Notes: a model not told the origin generated them from the letters alone. A DNA stretch of 36,245 nt from Rickettsiales bacterium (GCA_020631295.1 JAHDHN010000003.1:1-36245); one strand, 5' to 3'; positions 18,451 through 27,521 are shown, counted from the first letter of the stretch. Made by a program: numbers and translations.

Positions 18451-19293
18451 ATGTCTTCACTACCTGCGTTTACTATACGCGATCTTATGGATGCCGGCGT
18501 GCATTTTGGTCACAAAACCATGCGCTGGAACCCAAAAATGGCGCCATTTATTTTCGGTGAGAAAAATAATATCCACATTATTGACCTTGGTCAGACAGCA
18601 CCTTTATTGCACCGTGCGTTGAAAGCAGCTTATGATGTAGCATCTAAAAACGGTCGTATTTTGTTTGTGAGCACAAAGCGTCAGGGTTCTGATGTGGTGG
18701 CCGAGCAAGCACAGCGTTGCGGCCAGTATTATGTAAATTTCCGCTGGTTGGGCGGCATGTTAACCAATTGGGGTACAGTATCACAATCCATCAACACATT
18801 GCGCGATATTGAAGCGCAATTGGCGGATGAGGAAATTGATATCACCAAGAAGGAGCGTCTGACGCTAACGCGCAAGCTGCAGAAGTTGGAAAACTCTTTG
18901 GGTGGTATTAAGGATATGGGCGGCACGCCGGATTTGGTGTTTGTGATTGATACGAACAAGGAGCATATCGCTATTAAAGAGGCCAACAAGCTTGGTATTC
19001 CTGTGATTGCGGTGGCAGACACGAACTCTGACCCTGCTGGCATTGATCATATCATCCCTGGTAATGATGATTCTGTGCGCTCTATTGAGCTTTATGCGAA
19101 GTTGATTGCCGATGCAGCACTTGCTGGTTTGGGCAGTGCGCTGGGTGGTAAGCAAGATAATGCAAAGCCAGCTGCAGAGAAGGAAGAAAAAGAGCTTAAA
19201 GTGGTGAAAAAAGAAGCCAAGAAGCTTGATAAAAAAGAAGAGGAAGCCGCTGCTGAGGGTGTTGAAGACGCACCAAAAGAAGCGTCTGCATAA
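18451..19293 (+). CDS. rpsB: 30S ribosomal protein S2
   Basis: A 280-residue uS2. Typical segments are [36 protein letters not shown] and [14 protein letters not shown]. Beyond about residue 230 there is a lysine- and glutamate-rich tail of about 50 residues, longer than in E. coli and of the kind seen in many alphaproteobacteria. AAAGGA precedes ATG 18451. It is followed by tsf, the classical rpsB-tsf pair. Identification is certain. Confidence 0.98.
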   Translation: MSSLPAFTIRDLMDAGVHFGHKTMRWNPKMAPFIFGEKNNIHIIDLGQTAPLLHRALKAAYDVASKNGRILFVSTKRQGSDVVAEQAQRCGQYYVNFRWLGGMLTNWGTVSQSINTLRDIEAQLADEEIDITKKERLTLTRKLQKLENSLGGIKDMGGTPDLVFVIDTNKEHIAIKEANKLGIPVIAVADTNSDPAGIDHIIPGNDDSVRSIELYAKLIADAALAGLGSALGGKQDNAKPAAEKEEKELKVVKKEAKKLDKKEEEAAAEGVEDAPKEASA

Positions 19294-19332
19294 CCTCATC
19301 TAACATAAGAATACGAATAAGGAGAAAGAATC

Positions 19333-20262
19333 ATGGCAGAGATAACTGCAGCAAAAATTAAAGAACTGCGCGAAATTAGTGGCGCAGGCATGATGGATTG
19401 TAAAAAAGCACTGAACGAAGCGGGCGGTGATTTTGAAGCAGCCAAAGACTGGTTGCGTGAGAAGGGTCTTGCCAAGGCGGCGAAGAAAGCGTCTCGCGTG
19501 GCAGCTGAAGGTGTGGTGGTAGTTGCTGCTGAAGGCAATAACGCATCTGTAATTGAGTTGAACTCTGAAACAGACTTCGTGGCGAAAAATGAAGATTTCC
19601 AAGCGGTGGCTAGAAATATTGCTGCCACTGCACTGGCAACACAGGGTGATCTTGATGCGCTGAACAATGCTACAGAGGCATCTACGGGCAAGCCAGTATC
19701 TGAAGTAATTACGGATAATATCGCTACTATTGGTGAAAATCTGAATTTGCGTCGTGTGGCAAATGTGTCTGTGAATGAAGGTGCCGTAGTAAGCTATATC
19801 CACAATGCTTATGCGGATAATATCGGCCGTATTGCGGTGCTTGTGGCACTGGAATCTGCGGGTGATAAAGCAGCGCTTGAGCAGTTGGGCAAGCAGCTGG
19901 CCATGCATATTGCTGCAATGAAGCCTGAGTCTTTGAATGTAGACGGTGTGAATGCAGAAAATCTTGAGCGTGAGCGCAAAATTTATGCAGAGCAGGCACG
20001 TGCGTCTGGTAAGCCAGAGAACATCATTGAGAAAATGGTGGAAGGCCGCATTCGCAAATATTACGAGCAAGTAGTATTCCTAGAGCAGCCTTTTGTGATT
20101 GATGGCAAAACGGCTGTAAAAGACGTGCTGAAAGAAGCGGAAAAAGAAGCAGGCGCGCCTGTATCTATTTCAGACTACGCGATTTTGGTAGTAGGTGAGG
20201 GCATTGAAAAAGAAGAAACTGATTTTGCTGCAGAAGTGGCACAAACAGTAAACGCTGCCTAA
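19333..20262 (+). CDS. tsf: Translation elongation factor Ts
   Basis: A 309-residue EF-Ts, the nucleotide exchange factor for EF-Tu. The N-terminal UBA-like domain has KELREISGAGMMDCKKAL, and the core has the TDFVAKN signature followed by the two-subdomain dimer region. AAGGAG lies 8-9 nt before ATG 19333. It is 39 nt after rpsB and is followed by an intrinsic terminator, so pyrH probably has its own promoter or relies on read-through. Identification is certain. Confidence 0.98.
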   Translation: MAEITAAKIKELREISGAGMMDCKKALNEAGGDFEAAKDWLREKGLAKAAKKASRVAAEGVVVVAAEGNNASVIELNSETDFVAKNEDFQAVARNIAATALATQGDLDALNNATEASTGKPVSEVITDNIATIGENLNLRRVANVSVNEGAVVSYIHNAYADNIGRIAVLVALESAGDKAALEQLGKQLAMHIAAMKPESLNVDGVNAENLERERKIYAEQARASGKPENIIEKMVEGRIRKYYEQVVFLEQPFVIDGKTAVKDVLKEAEKEAGAPVSISDYAILVVGEGIEKEETDFAAEVAQTVNAA

Positions 20263-20288
20263 GTAGCTATTACATGCTGAATAATGAA

Positions 20289-20314
20289 AAGGGTCGCTTT
20301 AGCGGCCCTTTTTT
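20289..20314 (+). terminator. Rho-independent terminator after tsf
   Basis: A 9-bp stem AAGGGTCGC/GCGGCCCTT (one G-T pair) with loop TTTA, running directly into a run of T residues. It lies 26 nt after the tsf stop and fits a standard intrinsic terminator. Confidence 0.85.
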
Positions 20315-20352
20315 ATGTTGTGCTGCGCATTCCACTTGCACCAATTGTTTGA

Positions 20353-21093
20353 ATGCAGCATATCCTTATGCTCAAGATGGGCACACAACTTCCATATAAA
20401 CGTATTTTGCTGAAGGTCTCGGGTGAGGCCTTGATGGGCGATGGTGCTTACGGCCATGACTTGGAAACCATTCAACGTATTTGCCGTGAAATTGCTTCTG
20501 TGCAGGCGCTGGGTGTAGAGCTGTGCTTGGTGGTTGGTGGTGGCAATATTTTCCGCGGCATGGCGGCAGCAGAAGCGGGCATGGAGCGTGCCACGGGTGA
20601 TTATATGGGCATGCTTGCCACGGTGATGAACGCGTTGGCCTTGCAAGCAGCCTTAGAGCAAATTGATGTGGATACACGCGTGATGAGCGCCATTCCTATG
20701 GACTCTGTCTGTGAACCTTATATTCGCCGCCGTGCCCTGCGCCATATGCAAAAAGGCCGCGTGGTGATTTGCGCTGCGGGCACGGGCAACCCATTCTTCA
20801 CGACGGATACTTGCGCTGCTTTGCGCGCAGTGGAGCTGAATTGTGATGCGTTGTTTAAAGGCACGCAGGTGGACGGTATTTACAATGAAGACCCTAAAAA
20901 GAACCCAGATGCAACATTCTATCCAACATTATCCTATAAAAAAGTGTTGGAAGAAGATCTGCGTGTGATGGACGGTGCCGCCATTGCCTTGGCGCGCGAA
21001 AATAAATTGCCAATTGTGGTGTTTAACATGCATCATCATGGGCATTTTAAAGAAGTAATCAGCAATAATGGTAAAGCTACCATTGTAGAATAA
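20353..21093 (+). CDS. pyrH: Uridylate (UMP) kinase
   Basis: A UMP kinase of the bacterial amino-acid-kinase fold, up to 246 residues, converting UMP to UDP. Motifs: [13 protein letters not shown] at the phosphate-binding start, [10 protein letters not shown], and [16 protein letters not shown] at the ATP site. In-frame ATGs at 20353, 20368 and 20377 are possible; the last gives 238 residues, close to the usual length, and none has a good Shine-Dalgarno sequence. The stop codon lies inside a 15-bp perfect hairpin. The gene order tsf-pyrH-frr is classical. Confidence 0.96.
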   Translation: MQHILMLKMGTQLPYKRILLKVSGEALMGDGAYGHDLETIQRICREIASVQALGVELCLVVGGGNIFRGMAAAEAGMERATGDYMGMLATVMNALALQAALEQIDVDTRVMSAIPMDSVCEPYIRRRALRHMQKGRVVICAAGTGNPFFTTDTCAALRAVELNCDALFKGTQVDGIYNEDPKKNPDATFYPTLSYKKVLEEDLRVMDGAAIALARENKLPIVVFNMHHHGHFKEVISNNGKATIVE

Positions 21094-21215
21094 TATTCCC
21101 TAAATAAATTTAGGGAATATTATGAAAATCAAGCAGCGAGTGTAACGAGCGAACGTCTTGATTTTTTGCTGCGACAGCAAGCGGATAACTTTATTGATGA
21201 AAATCAATAAAGTTA
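21090..21215. repeat. Four consecutive hairpins between pyrH and frr
   Basis: Four stems fill this 126-bp stretch. 21090-21123 is a perfect 15-bp stem with loop TAAA that includes the pyrH stop codon. AAAATCAAG (21125-21133) pairs with CTTGATTTT (21157-21165) and is followed by T residues. TTGCTG-CGA-CAGCAA spans 21166-21180. TAACTTTATTGAT-GAAA-ATCAATAAAGTTA (21186-21215) is a perfect 13-bp stem with a GAAA tetraloop. Possible roles are attenuation, processing or a repeat insertion. Confidence 0.75.
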
Positions 21216-21242
21216 AAAGATATTATAATAAGGAAGAAGACT

Positions 21243-21794
21243 ATGGCAGATATGCAAGATTTAGAGCGTCGTATGGAAGGTGCAGTAAATGCATTTTCAA
21301 ATGATTTGGGTGGGTTGCGTACTGGCCGCGCTAGTGCCAGCTTGGTAGAAAATGTGCAGGTGGAAGTTTACGGTAGCCTTATGCCGCTAAACCAAGTGGC
21401 TACCATCAATATTCCTGAGCCGCGTATGATCTCTCTGCAAGTGTGGGACAAGGGCAATGTGCCATTCGTGGAAAAAGCCATTTTAAATGCAGATTTGGGC
21501 CTGAACCCGTCTTCTGACGGGCAGATTGTGCGTTTGCCTATTCCAGATTTAACGGAAGAGCGCCGCACAGAAATGACCAAGATTGCCGGAAAATACGCGG
21601 AGCAAGCGCGTGTATCGGTGCGCAATGTGCGTCGTGATGGCATGGAGGCGGTGAAAAAGCAGGAAAAAGACGGCGAAATTTCACAGGATGAAATGCATGG
21701 CAAGAGTGATGAGGTGCAGCAACTTACAGACCGTTTTATCAAGCAGATTGACGAGATGTTGGCTGCTAAAGAGAAAGACATCATGACGGTATAA
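21243..21794 (+). CDS. frr: Ribosome recycling factor
   Basis: A 183-residue ribosome recycling factor that, with EF-G, splits post-termination ribosomes. It has the long three-helix bundle pattern: LRTGRASASLVENVQVEVYGS at the first bend, ISLQVWDKGNVPFVEKAI in the middle, and RISVRNVRRD-like RVSVRNVRRDGMEAVKKQEKDGEISQDE towards the end. AAGGAAG is near the start. It is 149 nt after pyrH across several hairpins and 4 nt before uppS. Identification is certain. Confidence 0.97.
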   Translation: MADMQDLERRMEGAVNAFSNDLGGLRTGRASASLVENVQVEVYGSLMPLNQVATINIPEPRMISLQVWDKGNVPFVEKAILNADLGLNPSSDGQIVRLPIPDLTEERRTEMTKIAGKYAEQARVSVRNVRRDGMEAVKKQEKDGEISQDEMHGKSDEVQQLTDRFIKQIDEMLAAKEKDIMTV

Positions 21795-21798
21795 AGGA

Positions 21799-22467
21799 GT
21801 GTCAGATGGACTCCATATTGCCATTATTATGGACGGCAACGGCCGCTGGGCTGAAGCGCGCGGTAAAAAACGCAGCGCAGGCCATAAGCAAGGGGCAGAA
21901 ACCGCTAAGCAGATTGTGCTGGCTGCTGCCAAACATCCACGCATTGCACATGTAACGCTTTATGCATTCTCAGAAGAAAATTGGCAACGCCCAGAGGATG
22001 AGGTCAAGGACCTGATGGGTCTGATGCGCTTTTATTTAGGGCAGGAAATCAAGGCATTGCACAAGCATGGCGTGGCGGTGGATGTGATTGGTGATGTAAG
22101 CAAATTAAGCAGCGATATGCGCAATAAAATTGCGGCAGCCAGCAAGGAAACATCGGAGAGCACGGCATTGCAGGTGCATATTGCGCTTAGCTATGGCGCG
22201 CGGCAGGAGCTCACCCAGGCTGCAAAAAACATGGCAGCTGCAGGCGCAGAAGAACTTGCACCCTTTTTATATACCAACAATGTGCCAGATCCGGATTTGC
22301 TGATTCGCACCGGTGGAGAAAAACGGCTCAGCAATTTCTTGCTGTGGCAATGTGCTTATACAGAGCTTTATTTTACCGATATATTATGGCCCGATTTCAC
22401 TGGTGAAGATGTAGAAGATGCACTTGCTGATTTCGACGCCCGCCACCGGCGATATGGGAAGTTGTAG
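21799..22467 (+). CDS. uppS: Undecaprenyl diphosphate synthase (short GTG-started form)
   Basis: A 222-residue cis-prenyltransferase that makes the C55 lipid carrier for peptidoglycan. Motifs: HIAIIMDGNGRWA with the catalytic Asp, TLYAFSEENWQRP, and DLLIRTGGEKRLSNFLLWQ near the end. GTG 21799 is the only start in this frame after a stop at 21784. It directly abuts the Shine-Dalgarno AAAGGA, while the ATG at 21806 with ideal spacing is in another frame that ends after about 49 codons. The gene is slightly short for the family. It is cotranscribed with frr; the usual cdsA and dxr do not follow. Confidence 0.93.
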   Translation: MSDGLHIAIIMDGNGRWAEARGKKRSAGHKQGAETAKQIVLAAAKHPRIAHVTLYAFSEENWQRPEDEVKDLMGLMRFYLGQEIKALHKHGVAVDVIGDVSKLSSDMRNKIAAASKETSESTALQVHIALSYGARQELTQAAKNMAAAGAEELAPFLYTNNVPDPDLLIRTGGEKRLSNFLLWQCAYTELYFTDILWPDFTGEDVEDALADFDARHRRYGKL

Positions 22468-22498
22468 TAGTAATCAAATTTGCAATCATTTTGTAACC

Positions 22499-23149
22499 CT
22501 AAAGTGGGCCTTCGCACTGCCAGATGAGTGCAGCGTAAGGCGTTATACCTTCTGCACGCAATGCTGGCTCTGTTAAAATCCGTGCACTGTTTGCGGTGAG
22601 TTCCAGGTAATATGTATAGTTACGTGTTGCATCATAATTGGTAGTGATCACCACCGTGTCTTGCGTGTGCAGCCGTGCATCGGGCAGGGAAATGCCCTCG
22701 CAGCACAGCGCCATGCAGTGATTAATATCATGCTGTTGTAAAGCCAGCTTTGGCACGGGAATATGCAGCAGCGTATCTTTCTCCAAGCCATAACCCTCAG
22801 CACCCTGTTGCACCCGCATGAGCGGTAGGCTCACATAGGCCGTGCTGCTAGGCGCTGCAAACACACGCCGGGAGCTATCTGCCAATCCGCCAATTGCTCT
22901 ATGTGAATTATTGGCATCTGCGGCGATGGTCAGATCATACATCAAATCACTGCGGATAATATCTTCCGGTGCCAGCGAGAATGCCTTAGCGATCTCCTTC
23001 ATCCAATAATAGCTCAGTGCGCGCTCCCCTTTTTCCAGCTTACTGATTTGTTGATGCGAGCAGCCAATGCGCTCAGCCAATGTTTTTAATGTGAGATTAT
23101 GCCGCTTGCGTAGCCAGCGTATATTATTCTCCATAGACATATCATTCAC
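22499..23149 (-). CDS. XRE-family regulator with S24/LexA-like C-terminal domain
   Basis: A repressor of about 216 residues. The N-terminal HTH (about 8-62) reads IRWLRKRHNLTLKTLAERIG and SHQQISKLEKGERALS, a clear XRE type. The C-terminal domain has the CEGISLPDARLHTQDTVVI pattern of peptidase S24 proteins, with a serine at the expected place, but no lysine in the following strand region where LexA has its catalytic lysine. GTG 23149 has GAGGAG 8 nt upstream; ATG 23140 and GTG 23158 are other choices. It stands alone after uppS with no phage genes next to it. The target is unknown. Confidence 0.82.
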   Translation of the reverse strand: MNDMSMENNIRWLRKRHNLTLKTLAERIGCSHQQISKLEKGERALSYYWMKEIAKAFSLAPEDIIRSDLMYDLTIAADANNSHRAIGGLADSSRRVFAAPSSTAYVSLPLMRVQQGAEGYGLEKDTLLHIPVPKLALQQHDINHCMALCCEGISLPDARLHTQDTVVITTNYDATRNYTYYLELTANSARILTEPALRAEGITPYAALIWQCEGPL

Positions 23150-23168
23150 CGGAAACACTCCTCTTCCC

Positions 23169-23199
23169 TTTGGTGCCGTTTTTGTACGGAAGTACCAAA
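23169..23199. promoter_or_regulatory. Possible operator upstream of the S24-like repressor
   Basis: TTTGGT (23169-23174) and ACCAAA (23194-23199) form the outer arms of an imperfect inverted repeat, with GTAC twice inside (23184-23187 and 23192-23195). Its place 20 nt upstream of the repressor gene would suit an autoregulatory operator. Only the symmetry is seen; binding is inference. Confidence 0.3.
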
Positions 23200-23274
23200 A
23201 CTAACCATATTGGATAAAAATAGAGAACTCAAGTGTTAGCTGGCTAAAATATTATAACTAAAAAAATAGGCAGA

Positions 23275-23439
23275 TTAGGTTCTGTTGTGATTTTTCTATA
23301 TCGACCATTTTGCACTCCTTTTGTGCGTATTTTTTCTGCTCTTTTGCAGCAATAGTGGTGCTATTGTAAGAAAGGGTAGGAAAAATAAAGCCAAAAAGAG
23401 GTGAAAGGGGCGGTGTAGAAAAACCACAACAGAACCTAA
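23275..23439. mobile_element. MITE-like 165-bp element with 24-bp terminal inverted repeats
   Basis: The ends are 24-nt inverted repeats (23275-23298 and 23416-23439) with one mismatch; the outermost bases are TTAGGTTCTGTTGTG. The inner arms continue with partial complementarity, so the whole element could fold as one long hairpin. There is no coding sequence. TA occurs at both borders (T-TA-GG and CC-TA-A), consistent with a TA target duplication. The right end supplies the aroC stop codon (23436-23438). No transposase or second copy is in the window. Confidence 0.7.
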
Positions 23440-24521
23440 CCGCATTGGCCTTGGTGCAGAAGAATATGATCTGCCAGCACGCAGGCCATCATAGCTTCGG
23501 CCACGGGCACTGCGCGGATGCCCACGCATGGGTCATGCCGGCCCTTGGTGCGCACATTAATTTCCTCACCTTTGGTATTGATACTTTCTACTTCGGTGAG
23601 GATGGAGCTGGTGGGTTTTACGGCAAAGCGTGCGACCAAATCTTGCCCGGAGCTAATGCCACCCAAAATACCGCCGGCATTATTGCTGAGGAAAATTGGT
23701 TCGCCCGTTGCTTCATCAATACGTATCCGGTCTGCATTTTCTTCGCCACGAATGCGCGCTGCTTCAAAACCATTGCCAATTTCTACAGCTTTTACCGCAT
23801 TAATGCTCATAAGTGCGGCGGCAAGCTCTGTATCTAACTTGGCATAAACGGGTGCGCCAAGGCCTACGGGCATATGTTGTGCCACCACTTCTAAAATAGC
23901 GCCCACGCTGGAGCCTTCTTTGCGGATGCCGTCTAAATAGTCTGAAAAACGCTCCACAGAATCACTGTCGGGTGAAAAGAATGGGTTGTTGCGTATCTCA
24001 TTCCAGTCCCAATTATTATAATCGATTTTTTCCGTGCCCATTTCCACTAAGGCGGCTTGAATGGTGAGTTCTGGGTGCTTGGCTGCAATAATTTTGCGTG
24101 CCACGGCACCGGCCGCCACGCGCATGGCCGTCTCCCGTGCAGAAGAGCGCCCACCGCCACGATAATCACGAATGCCGTATTTCTTAAAATAGGTATAATC
24201 CGCATGACCAGGGCGGAATGTGTCTTTAATTTCGCCGTAATCTTTGCTGCGCTGGTCTTGATTGTAAATTACCAAACTAATAGGCGTGCCGGTGGTTTTG
24301 CCTTCAAACACGCCGGAATAAATACGCACCTCATCAGGCTCTTTGCGCTGGGTGGTAAAGCGGTTTTGGCCGGGTTTGCGTTGATCTAGGAACTGTTGGA
24401 TGAAGGCTTCATCCAGCTCTAATCCTGGTGGGCAGCCGTCAATCACACAACCAATGGCTGGGCCATGGCTTTCACCCCAGGTGGTAACTCGAAATGCGTG
24501 GCCAAAACTATTGAACGACAT
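23436..24521 (-). CDS. aroC: Chorismate synthase
   Basis: A 361-residue chorismate synthase, last step of the shikimate pathway, FMN-dependent. Motifs: [18 protein letters not shown] at the start, [14 protein letters not shown] and [24 protein letters not shown], and [25 protein letters not shown] near the end. ATG 24521 begins 2 nt after the antiporter stop codon. The frame remains open upstream but that part is antiporter sequence in another frame. The C-terminus stops at LLHQGQCG inside the inverted-repeat element, so the last few residues may have been lost or replaced. Confidence 0.95.
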   Translation of the reverse strand: MSFNSFGHAFRVTTWGESHGPAIGCVIDGCPPGLELDEAFIQQFLDQRKPGQNRFTTQRKEPDEVRIYSGVFEGKTTGTPISLVIYNQDQRSKDYGEIKDTFRPGHADYTYFKKYGIRDYRGGGRSSARETAMRVAAGAVARKIIAAKHPELTIQAALVEMGTEKIDYNNWDWNEIRNNPFFSPDSDSVERFSDYLDGIRKEGSSVGAILEVVAQHMPVGLGAPVYAKLDTELAAALMSINAVKAVEIGNGFEAARIRGEENADRIRIDEATGEPIFLSNNAGGILGGISSGQDLVARFAVKPTSSILTEVESINTKGEEINVRTKGRHDPCVGIRAVPVAEAMMACVLADHILLHQGQCG

Positions 24522-24523
24522 GC

Positions 24524-25444
24524 CTAGAGCATCCCCAAAATATAGCCAACATAACCCAGCAGGAATACCACGCCAATCAGGCGGCCAAACTGGCGCGTGC
24601 CAATGGCATAGGTAAAGAAGATGAGCGTGGCAAAGCCCAGCATCCAAATATCAAAACGCAGGAATTCTGTTGCAATAGGCAGTGGCGCTACAAAGGTTGC
24701 AGCGGTAACACCCAGCAGAATATTGAGGATATTACTGCCCACCACATTACCGATCACAATATCATTATGGCCGCGTAAAGAGGCAATCACGCAGGTTACA
24801 ATCTCTGGCGCACAAGAACCTATGGCCACGATGGTGGAGCCAATAAAGGCTTCAGAAAGACCCAGCATGGAGGCCACTTGCACAGAGCCATCCAGCAGCA
24901 AACGCCCGCCAAAGGCCAGCAAAATACAGCCCACAGCAGCAACGGTGCCAGCCTTCCATAGATCCCAGGAATCGTCTTCTAACGCATATTCCACCTTGTT
25001 TTTCTTGGCGCTACGAATGGTGGTGCCAACATAAAACACCAAAATGGCTAATAAGGCTGCACCCTCATACCACTTCAACACGCCTTGGAAGGCAAATACC
25101 ATAAACAGGCCTGTGATTAAGAGCAGGGCAGGGATGTCGTATTTCAGCGTGGTGCCTTCTACCTTCACTGGCTTAATGATGGCAGATAAGGCAAGTACCA
25201 GGAAAATATTAGCAATATTAGAGCCGATAATGTTGCCGACGGCCACCTCTGCATGGCCCTCTAGCTGCGCAATGATGCTGATAATAATTTCCGGTGCGCT
25301 GGTGCCCAAGGCCACAATGGTAAGGCCCACCACAATGGGTGAAATGCCCAAGCGACGGGCAATTTCCACCGCACCTTTCACCAAGCCTTCACCGCCCACA
25401 AAGAGCAATAATAATCCAATAATAATCGCAATTACAGCAAACAT
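24524..25444 (-). CDS. Calcium/sodium antiporter, YrbG (CaCA) family
   Basis: A 306-residue inner-membrane cation exchanger of about ten transmembrane segments. The two inverted alpha repeats are clear: [20 protein letters not shown] plus [13 protein letters not shown] in the first half, and [20 protein letters not shown] plus [13 protein letters not shown] in the second, carrying the ion-binding acidic and asparagine residues. AGGAGG lies 9 nt before ATG 25444. It is followed within 2 nt by aroC, probably as an operon, and is divergent from murJ. In E. coli, YrbG is of unproven substrate. Confidence 0.92.
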   Translation of the reverse strand: MFAVIAIIIGLLLLFVGGEGLVKGAVEIARRLGISPIVVGLTIVALGTSAPEIIISIIAQLEGHAEVAVGNIIGSNIANIFLVLALSAIIKPVKVEGTTLKYDIPALLLITGLFMVFAFQGVLKWYEGAALLAILVFYVGTTIRSAKKNKVEYALEDDSWDLWKAGTVAAVGCILLAFGGRLLLDGSVQVASMLGLSEAFIGSTIVAIGSCAPEIVTCVIASLRGHNDIVIGNVVGSNILNILLGVTAATFVAPLPIATEFLRFDIWMLGFATLIFFTYAIGTRQFGRLIGVVFLLGYVGYILGML

Positions 25445-25497
25445 ATGCAGATTCCTCCTGTTGCCATCACTTTATATTCCGTTTAAGCAAAAGCACA

Positions 25498-27045
25498 ATG
25501 AAAACCCTCAAGGCATTTTTTACTGTGAGCTTTTTTACTCTGCTATCACGCATAGCGGGGTTTGTGCGTGATGTGCTGATGGCGTCTATTGTTGGTACTG
25601 GGCCGGTGGCCTCTGCTTTTTTGGTTGCGTTCAAACTGCCTAATTTTTTCCGCAAACTCTTTGCGGAAGGGGCGTTTAATGCCGCCTTTGTCCCGCTCTA
25701 TAGCGGCACGCTGGAAGAAGAAGGCAAGCAGGCCGCGCGTGATTTTGCAGATGTTATCTTCACGCGATTGTTATTAGTATTGCTGCTTTTCTCCATAATG
25801 GTGATTATTGCCATGCCTTATGTGCTGCGCGTGATTGCGCCTGGTTTTGTGGGTGATGCCGCGCAATTTTCGCTGGCGGTCACGCTCAGCCGTATTAGTT
25901 TTGGCTATTTGCTGCTGATTTCTATTGTCTCGCTTTATAGCGGTATTCTTAACGCGCATCACCGTTTTGCGGCGGTGGCAGCAGCGCCCATTTTGCTGAA
26001 TCTGAGTTTTGTTGGCGTGATGCTGTTTGCGTTGGGGAATTTCCCCAGCCATGGTCATGCGCTCAGCTGGGCAGTCATTATTGGCGGTGTGTTGCAGTTG
26101 TTATGGCTGTTAAGCCAAATGCTGCGTTTTGATTTGCTGCCACGGTTTAAGTGGCGTGCATCGCAGCAGAAGCTGCGTGTGTTTTTCAAGCGCCTGGTGC
26201 CTGGCATTATTGGTGCGGGCGTCACGCAAATTAATCTGTGGGTGGATATGATGATTGCCACCTTCATTCCTGCCGCAGTGGCGTTTTTATATTATGCAGA
26301 TCGGATTAATCAGCTGCCACTGGCCTTAATCGGCACGGCCATGGGCACCAGCCTGCTGCCCACTCTGTCTAAATTCTGGCAAAATAAGGCGCAGGATAAG
26401 GCGGAAGCGCAGCTGCGCCATGCCGCGCATGTGGTGCTGTTATTCACGCTTCCGGCGGTGGCCGGCATTGTAGCATTGGCTGAGCCTATGATTGCAATGC
26501 TCTATGAGCGTGGTGCGTTTGATGCCCAAAGTACGCGTTATACGGCCGCTGCCTTAATAGCATATGCAATTGGGCTGCCGGCCTATGGCATGATTAAAAT
26601 TATGGTAAGCGGCTATTATGCGGCGGGTGATACAAAAACACCGGTAAAAATTGCGTTTATCGCCATGTTGGTGAATGTGGTCTGCAACATTCTGTTCAGC
26701 TGGCTGCTGCATAAAAATGGCTATATGGCGCATGTGGGCTTGGCGCTAGGCACGGCTGTGGCTGCAATGGTGAATCTGGTGCTTCTTCTGCGCTTTAGCC
26801 CGCTGCGCTTGCAGCTGGACGTATCACTCTGCGTGCGTATGTTGCTTGCTGCGAGTATAATGGGAGTAGCTGCGTGGTGGTGCATGAGTTGGCTTTCTTC
26901 TGACGTTGATCAGATGCTGTCATATGGTGGTGGAATCTGGGATACAATAGCAGCCATTGATATAGCTATTATACTATACTTTTTTTTGATAAGTGTTCTC
27001 ATAGGGCCAAAAGTTTTTGATAAACTGCTGAGGTTTAGGGCTTAA
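25498..27045 (+). CDS. murJ: Lipid II flippase MurJ (MviN)
   Basis: A 515-residue integral membrane protein of the MOP superfamily with about 14 transmembrane segments. The N-terminus FTVSFFTLLSRIAGFVRDVL and the following KLPNFFRKLFAEGAFNAAFVPLYS are diagnostic for MurJ/MviN. It moves lipid II across the inner membrane for peptidoglycan synthesis. The middle region has FIPAAVAFLYYADRINQLPLALIG. The start ATG 25498 is 53 nt from the divergent antiporter; its Shine-Dalgarno sequence is weak. Identification is firm. Confidence 0.96.
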   Translation: MKTLKAFFTVSFFTLLSRIAGFVRDVLMASIVGTGPVASAFLVAFKLPNFFRKLFAEGAFNAAFVPLYSGTLEEEGKQAARDFADVIFTRLLLVLLLFSIMVIIAMPYVLRVIAPGFVGDAAQFSLAVTLSRISFGYLLLISIVSLYSGILNAHHRFAAVAAAPILLNLSFVGVMLFALGNFPSHGHALSWAVIIGGVLQLLWLLSQMLRFDLLPRFKWRASQQKLRVFFKRLVPGIIGAGVTQINLWVDMMIATFIPAAVAFLYYADRINQLPLALIGTAMGTSLLPTLSKFWQNKAQDKAEAQLRHAAHVVLLFTLPAVAGIVALAEPMIAMLYERGAFDAQSTRYTAAALIAYAIGLPAYGMIKIMVSGYYAAGDTKTPVKIAFIAMLVNVVCNILFSWLLHKNGYMAHVGLALGTAVAAMVNLVLLLRFSPLRLQLDVSLCVRMLLAASIMGVAAWWCMSWLSSDVDQMLSYGGGIWDTIAAIDIAIILYFFLISVLIGPKVFDKLLRFRA

Positions 27046-27117
27046 TTTTTATTGCATCACTGGAAGGGCATAAAAGTTGATTATATGATGAATTGAACAT
27101 TAATAATACAAATTTCG

Positions 27118-27209
27118 CGTCATACCGCGGCTTGACCGCGGTATCCAGAGCCACAAGAAAGATCATGCCCTATCGCCCCTGGATCCCGTGGATAAACCAC
27201 GGGATGACG
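27118..27209. repeat. Paired-hairpin intergenic repeat, copy 3 (murJ/rpsU)
   Basis: Begins CGTCAT and ends GACG. The left hairpin is ATACCGCGG/CCGCGGTAT with loop CTTGA (27122-27144); the right is ATCCCGTGG/CCACGGGAT with loop ATAAA (27183-27205). Both are perfect 9-bp stems. The right flank (GCTGTATCGTTAATTATGCA) is the near reverse complement of the left flank of copy 5 at 36.06 kb, so homology runs beyond the hairpins. Confidence 0.85.
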
Positions 27210-27260
27210 CTGTATCGTTAATTATGCAATTCACTATGGTTGAGAAGATTGAATTAACAC

Positions 27261-27288
27261 TTGCATCTGCTAGCCAAATCGCTATTAA
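27261..27288 (+). promoter_or_regulatory. Possible sigma-70 promoter of rpsU
   Basis: TTGCAT (27261-27266) and TATTAA (27283-27288) with a 16-bp spacer, about 42 nt before the rpsU start. Of the sites seen upstream of rpsU this is the best match. Not tested. Confidence 0.4.
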
Positions 27289-27329
27289 CGCCGTTCTTAT
27301 TGAAAACTTAAGAAAAGAAGGTAATTGTT

Positions 27330-27521
27330 TTGGTATATGTAAGTGTACGTAATAACGATGTAGATCAAGCGCTTCGCAAGCTGAAAAAAGTGATGCAGCG
27401 TGAAGGTATTTTCCGTGAGATGCGCCAACGCAAGGAGTTTGAAAAGCCTTGTGAGAAGCGTAAGCGTAAAAACCAAGAGCAAGAGCGTCGTTACCGCAAA
27501 ACCCGCCGCGCTGACGATTAA
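27330..27521 (+). CDS. rpsU: 30S ribosomal protein S21 (TTG start)
   Basis: A 63-residue bS21: N-terminal [20 protein letters not shown], middle [17 protein letters not shown] and a basic C-terminus. The conserved N-terminus requires a TTG start codon at 27330, with AAGAAGG at a proper distance upstream. bS21 lies at the mRNA exit channel near the anti-Shine-Dalgarno sequence. It is a single gene followed by fur. Identification is certain. Confidence 0.95.
   Translation: MVYVSVRNNDVDQALRKLKKVMQREGIFREMRQRKEFEKPCEKRKRKNQEQERRYRKTRRADD

Noticed and set aside
23296..23529. 77-codon frame across the MITE-like element and the aroC end
   Set aside because: It is antisense-frame sequence through aroC and the inverted-repeat element, with no start signal or family likeness.
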